From: Actinomycetota bacterium
Lineage (GTDB): Bacteria; Actinomycetota; Actinomycetes; Streptosporangiales; Streptosporangiaceae
Direction: 5' to 3'
Length of the DNA: 7,735 nucleotides
Assembly: GCA_003168295.1 (NCBI GenBank)
Contig: PMST01000476.1
Location: 4,171-11,905 of the forward strand
The first letter of the stretch is position 1. Each line of letters starts with the position of its first letter. Made by a program: the position numbers and the translations under genes. The notes beneath the pieces were generated by a model that saw only the letters and a program-made list of their open reading frames with translations, had not been told where the DNA came from and ran no database searches. Positions 1 through 5,668 of the stretch are shown here, piece after piece.

Positions 1-72
1 CTTCATCCTGTTCGGGTTCTTCGTCCTGCTCGGACTCTTCGTCCTGCTCGGACTCTTCGTTCCGTTCGAGTT
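1..72 (-). repeat. In-frame 18-bp tandem repeat encoding an acidic hexapeptide (EQDEES/P)
   Basis: Four adjacent 18-base units occupy 1-18, 19-36, 37-54 and 55-72. Units 2 and 3 are identical (plus strand CTTCGTCCTGCTCGGACT). Unit 1 differs from them at 4 positions and unit 4 at 6 positions; 73-90 is only a faint fifth copy. Being a multiple of three, the unit keeps the minus-strand gene in frame and encodes EQDEES, EQDEES and EQDEEP-like hexamers after a degenerate ELERNEES. The array reaches the window edge, so the copy number is a minimum. It forms the visible acidic tail of the beta-helix protein. Confidence 0.88.
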
Positions 73-3000
73 CTCGTTCCTGCCGCGGGACGTAATGGAT
101 CACCGTGTTCAGCCCGTTCCAGTTTTCGAGATCGTGCGGCATGTCGTGGCGCCCGGGGAGTCGCGGTTGGCCGATGAAGACGTTGCCGGTAATAGCCACC
201 GCAGGCGGTGTGCTCCGCACCAGGAACAGCCCGAGGCTGTGGCTTTTCCAGCCTTTGTCCTCATGTTCGGCCTCGTTCGCTATCACGTTGCCTGTGACAC
301 AGGCCTCCCCGATCCCTGCGACGAATACCGTCTCGCCTCCCGGAAAGCGACTCTTGATCCGGCTGTCATGGAGGAGGACCGATCCTGCTTCGGCCGTGAA
401 GTTGGCGACCAGCAGGCCCGCGCCGCCATGCGCACGGGCGATGATGTCATCGACCTGGCAATCACCGACATCCAGCCTCAGGGCCAGCGGCCCGCCGCGG
501 TCCCGCCGGCTACCGCCGAAGCGGACGCGTGCCGCTTCCGTGCCCTCGAGGGCAGACTCTGGCTCCTCAGCGTCCAGGTTCCTGAACAGAGCATTGATCG
601 CGCGCGGCAGTTCGGCTGACTCCGCGGTGTAGAAGTCGCTGAACGTCTGGCGCGCCAGGGCCAGCATGGCCGCATCGGCCGTGAAGACCCTTCCGGCGGC
701 GGGGCGACCGCCGGCCCGATGAGGCGGGGGGATGACCTGGCCGATCGCGGTAGCCATCACGAGGATCCGGTCAAGCAGCGCGGCGCCCCCGCGGTTGGCG
801 GAGAACTCCCGGTAGGCACCGGCGTCGCCGACCGCGATTCGGTCGAACATGACGTACAGCTCCGGGTCGGCGAGCGAGACGAACCAGAAGCCGCCGTAAG
901 AGCTGCGGACCGTGTTCCGGTTGATCCGCACCGCGCCGATGTGGGCCATGACGAACGCTGGCACCGTCATGCCCTGGAACAGGCACTGCTCCATCGTCAC
1001 GTCGTCGAGGCGGTGCGCTCTGGTCCTGCGATCGGGCCAGAATGTCGGCACCTGAAGGTAACCAAAGCTCAGCTGATGAGCGGAGTCGACCTTTCCGCCC
1101 GTCGTGAGGTCGTGGAACAGAGGCGCCCGAACCCGGTCCGCGGGCCAGCGCTCCCGCCGGCGCCGCCGCTGGTCGGTCCCGGCCGGGCCGGCGGGACCGA
1201 AGGCGCACCCCGTGATCTCGACGCCTTCCATCACCCCGGTCGCGAAGATCCCGGCGCAGAAGCTATTCGCCCCGCTGGGATCCGGGTACAGGAAGGTGCA
1301 ATCCTCCACGGCGAGATCGGCGCAGTCGTGCCCGGAGATGCCGATCGCGACGTGCAGCCCGCGCGAGAATCGAGTGAGGAGCTCATGGTTGGCGCGGCGC
1401 AGGCCGGCGAACGAACGTGCCGTGGCCGAGAACCTGACGTGCGGCAATTCCAGCTCGATGCCGCGGATCGTGACCGAGGCAGCCTCCCGGACGGCGATGA
1501 GCCCGAACACGAACTCCTCTCCGGGCCTGCTCGGAGCCCGCAAGACCACACGCTCCCGGCAGGCCTGCAGCGTGATGCCGTCCAGTTCCGGCCCGAGAAC
1601 GAGCGGTGCCCGGAGCGTGTAGGTGCCTGGTTCCAGGCAGACGGTGACGGGTCCCTGACGGGCGTAGCCGTCGAGAAGGGCTTGCAGCGAGGCCCCGCCG
1701 TCGACATCTGCCGGCCCGACGTCCACCGTGCAGCAGCCACCCTTCCGGCCCGCCGTCTCGGCCAGGCCGGAAAACTCAGGTATGCAGCTCGACGTCCTCG
1801 CGCACCCCTCGTCGTCCCAGGTCAGCACGGCCAGCGGGCAGGCCCAGAGGCGCGGGCCAGCCGGCGGCTGGGGTTCGGTCAGGTAGCGTTCCGGGTAGAC
1901 GATGGCCGGCTGGATCGGCCGCAGCGCGAAGCGCCAGAAGTCGCCAGCATGGAAACGCTCGCTGGTGGTGAGCGTAACGGCGACGCCGGTGTCGCCGAGC
2001 AGGACCGGCTTTCCCGCCGGCGCCTGGGCCGTGGCCTGCCACACCCGCAGGTAGAGCTGCGGGGTCTTCTCCGGGGCCAGGTAGTCGCCCGGCGGCGAGC
2101 CCGAGATCACGAGCTCTTTGAGGGTCGGATCATAGGGTTCGGTGACCGCCGAGACGAAGCCGTGCGACGACGCGATGTGGCCGGCGTCGCCGAGCTTGAC
2201 CGCGTCCCGCAGCAGCTCGACGGCCTGGTCCTTCACCGGGTAGTGGTAGCTGTCCACAGGCGCGCTGGCGAGCGTGAGAGCGGTGGTCGTTGCTGTACCT
2301 GAGCCCGGCTTCGCCTGGACCCGGTACAGGAACGAGGCGTCGTCGAATCCCCACACGATCGTGGGCTCGCCGTCCTGGTCACCGGTCTCGGTGACCATCA
2401 CCCGGATCATCTGGTTCTCGGCGCCGAGGTAGCCGCCGCCCGGCACGGGCCGGCTGTGCGGCCGGGTCGCCGGGCTGTTCGGGAACGACACCTTCAGCCT
2501 CGCGGTCGACTCGGCCATCATCGACGCCGGGTCGAGCTTCAGCCCGTGGTCCGCGAGTGACCTCTCGAGCACACCGCGCGCGCCGTCGCAGCTGCCCGAT
2601 TCGCTCGGATGGCGCGCGAAGCGCTGCAGGATGCGCCGGCGACCCATGGTGTCCGGGCCGCCGAGCGCGACGTCGGCGAGGGCGGGGTCCTCGACCGCCG
2701 AGACCTCCTGCTCGGACGCCAGCAGGTAGACGAGCTCGTGCCTGCCGCCTTTCCCGTCGCGTGACGCCGGGGGGTCCCAGAGCGGATCCGTCGAATGGTC
2801 GAGCCAGTCAGGCTGCGTGCGGTAATGCACCTCCTCATCTAGGCGGAGACGCTCACCACCGAGGTAGAGCGTGCCCTTGCCGATGGTGAAATGTTCCGGC
2901 GTCGATCCGCCCTCCGCGGGGACACCGGTGACGGCATAGCCGCCGTCGGGCGTCCCGACGGGGCCGACGATGTCGAGCGTCGCGTGCCGGTCGCGTTCCT

Positions 3001-3118
3001 CGCCGATCGTCGCGGCCTCATTCCAGTCCGCTTCGACGCTCACCCGGCCTTGCTGGGCTATGACCCCCCGCCACTGGCGGCTCGGGTCGTAGCTCACTCG
3101 TGCGCGGTCGCTGGCCAT
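1..3118 (-). CDS. DUF6519-type beta-helix protein with acidic repeat tail, 3' end cut off by window (probable tail spike/fibre component)
   Basis: The frame is open from ATG 3118-3116 to the left edge: 1039 whole codons, no in-frame stop. It probably encodes a peripheral spike or fibre-like component of the particle. The N-terminus carries the DUF6519 signature: YDPSRQWRGVIAQQGRVSVE then ADWNEA (residues 10-35). ENQMIRVMVTETG at 234-246 and VWGFDD from 255 also fit that family. Residues 439-463 contain C439, C445 and the pair C462-C463 (GGCCTVDVG). A pectate-lyase-like parallel beta-helix then starts: SLQALLDGYA, VTVCLEPGTYTLRAPLVLG (GTY at 498-500), ITLQACRERVVLRAP. Many short rungs follow (VTIRGIELELP, LAVEDCTFLYP, VRINRNTVRSSYGG), ending near ITGNVFIGQPRLPG (N979). 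A basic run RRRRRERW sits at 651-658. The tail from about 1011 is highly charged and ends in EQDEES-type hexapeptides. ATG is supported by AGGAGAGGGG 7 bases upstream. No catalytic residues could be assigned. Third-position G/C falls toward the 3' end. Spike role is inferred. Confidence 0.85.
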   Translation of the reverse strand, partial: MASDRARVSYDPSRQWRGVIAQQGRVSVEADWNEAATIGEERDRHATLDIVGPVGTPDGGYAVTGVPAEGGSTPEHFTIGKGTLYLGGERLRLDEEVHYRTQPDWLDHSTDPLWDPPASRDGKGGRHELVYLLASEQEVSAVEDPALADVALGGPDTMGRRRILQRFARHPSESGSCDGARGVLERSLADHGLKLDPASMMAESTARLKVSFPNSPATRPHSRPVPGGGYLGAENQMIRVMVTETGDQDGEPTIVWGFDDASFLYRVQAKPGSGTATTTALTLASAPVDSYHYPVKDQAVELLRDAVKLGDAGHIASSHGFVSAVTEPYDPTLKELVISGSPPGDYLAPEKTPQLYLRVWQATAQAPAGKPVLLGDTGVAVTLTTSERFHAGDFWRFALRPIQPAIVYPERYLTEPQPPAGPRLWACPLAVLTWDDEGCARTSSCIPEFSGLAETAGRKGGCCTVDVGPADVDGGASLQALLDGYARQGPVTVCLEPGTYTLRAPLVLGPELDGITLQACRERVVLRAPSRPGEEFVFGLIAVREAASVTIRGIELELPHVRFSATARSFAGLRRANHELLTRFSRGLHVAIGISGHDCADLAVEDCTFLYPDPSGANSFCAGIFATGVMEGVEITGCAFGPAGPAGTDQRRRRRERWPADRVRAPLFHDLTTGGKVDSAHQLSFGYLQVPTFWPDRRTRAHRLDDVTMEQCLFQGMTVPAFVMAHIGAVRINRNTVRSSYGGFWFVSLADPELYVMFDRIAVGDAGAYREFSANRGGAALLDRILVMATAIGQVIPPPHRAGGRPAAGRVFTADAAMLALARQTFSDFYTAESAELPRAINALFRNLDAEEPESALEGTEAARVRFGGSRRDRGGPLALRLDVGDCQVDDIIARAHGGAGLLVANFTAEAGSVLLHDSRIKSRFPGGETVFVAGIGEACVTGNVIANEAEHEDKGWKSHSLGLFLVRSTPPAVAITGNVFIGQPRLPGRHDMPHDLENWNGLNTVIHYVPRQERELERNEESEQDEESEQDEEPEQDE

Positions 3119-3125
3119 GGCCGTG

Positions 3126-3135
3126 CCCCTCTCCT
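3126..3135 (-). promoter_or_regulatory. Ribosome binding site for the DUF6519 beta-helix gene
   Basis: On the minus strand AGGAGAGGGG ends 7 bases before the ATG at 3118-3116, with its AGGAG core 12 bases away. It lies in the 36-base gap after the stop of the tail-protein gene. No inverted repeat resembling a terminator or a separate promoter is seen in this gap, so the gene is read as the next cistron of the same operon. The site supports this ATG as the start. Confidence 0.65.
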
Positions 3136-3154
3136 GCCCCGGACGGGACGACGA

Positions 3155-5668
3155 TCACGTGACATGGACAATCACGGGCGTGAGCCCCAATGGCATGTAC
3201 TCGGCGTACTTGACGAGCAGGCCCTGCTCCTTGACCGGGTTCAGGTCTGCGGAGAAACCGCCCATCTCCGAGCCCGTCTGGGCCCCCGAGGAGATGGTCG
3301 CGCCCGTCGCGCCGCCGACGATCGCGGCGTCGGCGGTCTCGAGCAGCTGCCCGTACCCCGGCTCGCCGTACGAGTCACTCGTGAAGATCGCCGCGCCCGG
3401 CGGGATCACGGCCGACGCATACGGGCGGGGGACGGCGCTGCCGCTGGTGTAGGCGCTGAAGCGCACGCGGCCGGCCTGGGCGTCTTCGACGGCTGTGAAG
3501 TCCGCCAGGATCGAGTCGCTCGCCGCCAGCCGGTGCGCGGCTATGCGCCCGAGCACGGTGACCCGGGTGAGCTGGACCCTGGCGTCCGCCACCGCCAGGG
3601 CGGCCACGCCCAGGGCGACCGGGAACGCCTCGCCGAGCAGGCCGCGGTTCAGCGTCGCGAGCCGGGCCGGATCGAGCGTCCCGGCCTGCTCGGCCAGCGC
3701 GCGCACGGCCGGGCTCAGATGGACGCCGGCGAACAGCGCCGGGTCGTAAAGTGACGGCCCGTCCACGAGCGCGTTGAGCGCGGTCAGCAGCCCCCGGGGG
3801 AGTCCGGACTCCTGCCTGGCCAGCGGCCTGGCCTGGTACGCCCGCAGGGCGGCCACGGTCCTGGCGGGCATCGCCGCGAGCAGCGCGGCCGGCCGCGGCC
3901 CGGGTGAGAGGAGGCTCGTGGCCAGCAGCGACGGGTCGAAGACGTCTGGCGCGGTGAAGGCGCTGCCGGCCGTCGCGGGCAGGCCCTGGACGATGCTGTC
4001 GGTGATCGTGAGCTCCTCCACCGCTCCGCCGAAACGCGTCCGGACCGGCCCGAGGATGCAGCGGTCCACGAGCAGCCGGCGGATCGTTCCTCCCTCGCCC
4101 GGCGGGGCGCCGGGATCGGCCTCGACGAAGATCCGGCAGGGGGCGAGGGAAGCGCCGTCGACCGCCGCGGCGAGCGGCGGCGAGCCTGGTCCGGCGGTGC
4201 CCGGGTCGATCGTGCACGCGGTCATGCGCACCGTGTCGAAGGAGCCGCGCAGCACGACGTCGCACCCGGACACGGTGAGCCCGTCGAGGACGAGCCGGGC
4301 CTCGCCGCCGCCGGTGAAGACCCACGGCCCCGCGCGGCCGGCCGGCCTCAGGACCGGGCGCATACCCGGACCGGCGCGCACGAGCAGCGAAACGATCGGT
4401 TCCGCGCTCGATCCGACATCGGCCAGCGCCGTGTAGGTGGCGCAGTCAGGGGCGCTGGATTCGCCGATCGTGACGGTCCCGGTCGTTCCGGCCGCCCTAA
4501 GCTTGGCGTCTAGGCCCGTTCCGCCGGTCACGATGGTCTGTGCGCCGACGACCTCGGGGGGATCCCCGAGCAGGTCACGATCGTAGGGGCCGGCGCCGAT
4601 CGTCGAGGAGAACCCGTACTGGTAGTCGACCGTGAGCGGCTGGGCGGAGGATCCGGGCGTCGCTGCGAACCGGCCGGCTTCCGGCCAGATCGACGTCAGC
4701 CGCCAGTTCCCGCCGAGGCGGTAGGGAGCCGGAACATCAGCGTCGGGATAAGGCGGCCGGGCCGGCGGCGGCGGGGATGTCCCGCTGTCGGTGATCGCGG
4801 TCGCCAGTGAGCTCGTCAGCGGGCCGGGAACCTGCCATTCGCGGACCGAGGCACGGGCCCCGGAGAGGTCGCCGATGTCGGGCGCGGGCGGCAGGAACAG
4901 CGGAATCTGGCGGCCGGTCGGATCGAAGGAGTACTGGCCCGGGTGCCCGGCCACCGCGACGGGCGTCCCGGTGAGGACGGGGAAGCTGCTGAGCCGCCAC
5001 AAGAACACGACAAGCGTGGGGATCCCGAAGTGGCCGACGGCGCCGTGGCCGGCCCGGACATCGGCGGTGTGGAAGCCCTCGTCAAAGGCGGTGCCGGTGA
5101 GCGTCGCGCCGTGCGCGGACCGCAGGTCCGCGAATCCGCCGGCCGGCCCGCCGGTCAGCAGGCCGGTCAGGCCCTCCGTCTGCAGCAGCTGGGCCACCTC
5201 AGCGGGGCTCGCGTGCGGGAAAGCGGCTGGCCCGACGGCCGGATCCAGGCCGTGCCGGGTCCGGGCGAGGCGCCGGAAGCCCTCGACCACGTGCGCGGTC
5301 CAGCCGGTGACGTCCCGCGCGAGCTCCTCCAGGACGTCGAGGGTGCCCTTGCGCCGGCGGTAGTGGATCGTCTTGGCGACGTCGATACGCTGCGCCTGCG
5401 GGTCGAGGTGGTTGACGAGATTCACGCTGAGCAGATCGCCGATGTACGGGATGACCCAGTCGTCGCAGGTCTCGATCGACTGGTCCGCCCACAGCCGGTC
5501 GATGCTTCGCCGGACGACGGCTACTTGCGCGCCGATGCGGTTAAGCAGCTCCCGCAGCGGCCCGGCGCCCTCGAGGCTGGCGGTGTCGGCCGTTCGGTAG
5601 ACCTCGGGGAGCAGCAGCCAGAGCCGCTCCGCGTAGTAGGTGTCGTAGCCGTCGTCGACGTTAGCCAT
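3155..5668 (-). CDS. Phage tail protein, gpI-like N-terminus fused to a beta-rich/beta-helical body (eCIS baseplate, Afp12-like position)
   Basis: This complete 837-residue protein probably links the baseplate wedge to peripheral fibres or spikes. Residues 1-135 look like the gpI/TIGR02242-type tail domain: a helical start, ETCDDWVIPYIGDLL at 66-80, and HYRRRKGTLDVLEELARDVTGW at 102-123 with the invariant-looking RRKGT. Residues 212-258 hold GIPTLVVFLWRLSSFPV and YSFDPTGRQIPLF. Residues 347-364 hold VDYQYGFSS and GAGPYDR, which I recall as recurring in long tail proteins of this kind. From about 376 the protein becomes short beta-strand repeats suggestive of a parallel beta-helix (LVLDGLTVSGCDVVL, VEELTITDSIVQG). 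An Ala/Leu-rich helical stretch interrupts it at about 575-690, and the helix seems to resume with VTVLGRIAAHRLAASDSIL. The C-terminus has GEPGYGQL (768-775), GSEMGGF (799-805) and a final VKEQGLLVKYAEYMPLGLTP. ATG is preferred because GGGGGTGA lies 6 bases upstream and the ATG overlaps the previous stop. No signal peptide or membrane segment is seen. Family confidence is good; exact role is inferred. Confidence 0.87.
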   Translation of the reverse strand: MANVDDGYDTYYAERLWLLLPEVYRTADTASLEGAGPLRELLNRIGAQVAVVRRSIDRLWADQSIETCDDWVIPYIGDLLSVNLVNHLDPQAQRIDVAKTIHYRRRKGTLDVLEELARDVTGWTAHVVEGFRRLARTRHGLDPAVGPAAFPHASPAEVAQLLQTEGLTGLLTGGPAGGFADLRSAHGATLTGTAFDEGFHTADVRAGHGAVGHFGIPTLVVFLWRLSSFPVLTGTPVAVAGHPGQYSFDPTGRQIPLFLPPAPDIGDLSGARASVREWQVPGPLTSSLATAITDSGTSPPPPARPPYPDADVPAPYRLGGNWRLTSIWPEAGRFAATPGSSAQPLTVDYQYGFSSTIGAGPYDRDLLGDPPEVVGAQTIVTGGTGLDAKLRAAGTTGTVTIGESSAPDCATYTALADVGSSAEPIVSLLVRAGPGMRPVLRPAGRAGPWVFTGGGEARLVLDGLTVSGCDVVLRGSFDTVRMTACTIDPGTAGPGSPPLAAAVDGASLAPCRIFVEADPGAPPGEGGTIRRLLVDRCILGPVRTRFGGAVEELTITDSIVQGLPATAGSAFTAPDVFDPSLLATSLLSPGPRPAALLAAMPARTVAALRAYQARPLARQESGLPRGLLTALNALVDGPSLYDPALFAGVHLSPAVRALAEQAGTLDPARLATLNRGLLGEAFPVALGVAALAVADARVQLTRVTVLGRIAAHRLAASDSILADFTAVEDAQAGRVRFSAYTSGSAVPRPYASAVIPPGAAIFTSDSYGEPGYGQLLETADAAIVGGATGATISSGAQTGSEMGGFSADLNPVKEQGLLVKYAEYMPLGLTPVIVHVT

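Noticed and set aside
1..90. Possible CRISPR array or intergenic regulatory repeat
   Set aside because: Units are 18 bases with no spacers, are contiguous and are in frame with the open coding sequence, so they are a protein-coding tandem repeat.
95..632. Two overlapping plus-strand frames of about 175 codons near the left edge
   Set aside because: Both are antisense to the open beta-helix frame, whose rungs (such as ITGNVFIGQPRLPG) continue straight through this region.
719..2302. 527-codon open frame on the plus strand
   Set aside because: It lies exactly in codon register opposite the DUF6519 beta-helix gene, is rich in Arg, Asp, Gly and Pro with no recognisable motif, and has no ribosome binding site. 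It is a typical antisense shadow in high-GC DNA.
3119..3154. Possible terminator between the tail and spike genes
   Set aside because: The gap is only 36 bases and shows no convincing hairpin; it holds a ribosome binding site instead.
2891..3754. 287-codon plus-strand frame spanning the gap between the tail and spike genes
   Set aside because: It runs antisense across two well-supported genes and their junction, has Arg/Gly-rich low-complexity composition and matches no family.
3375..4325. 316-codon minus-strand frame within the tail protein gene
   Set aside because: It is an out-of-frame shadow made almost wholly of Arg, Ala, Gly and Pro. The overlapping frame has clear family motifs.
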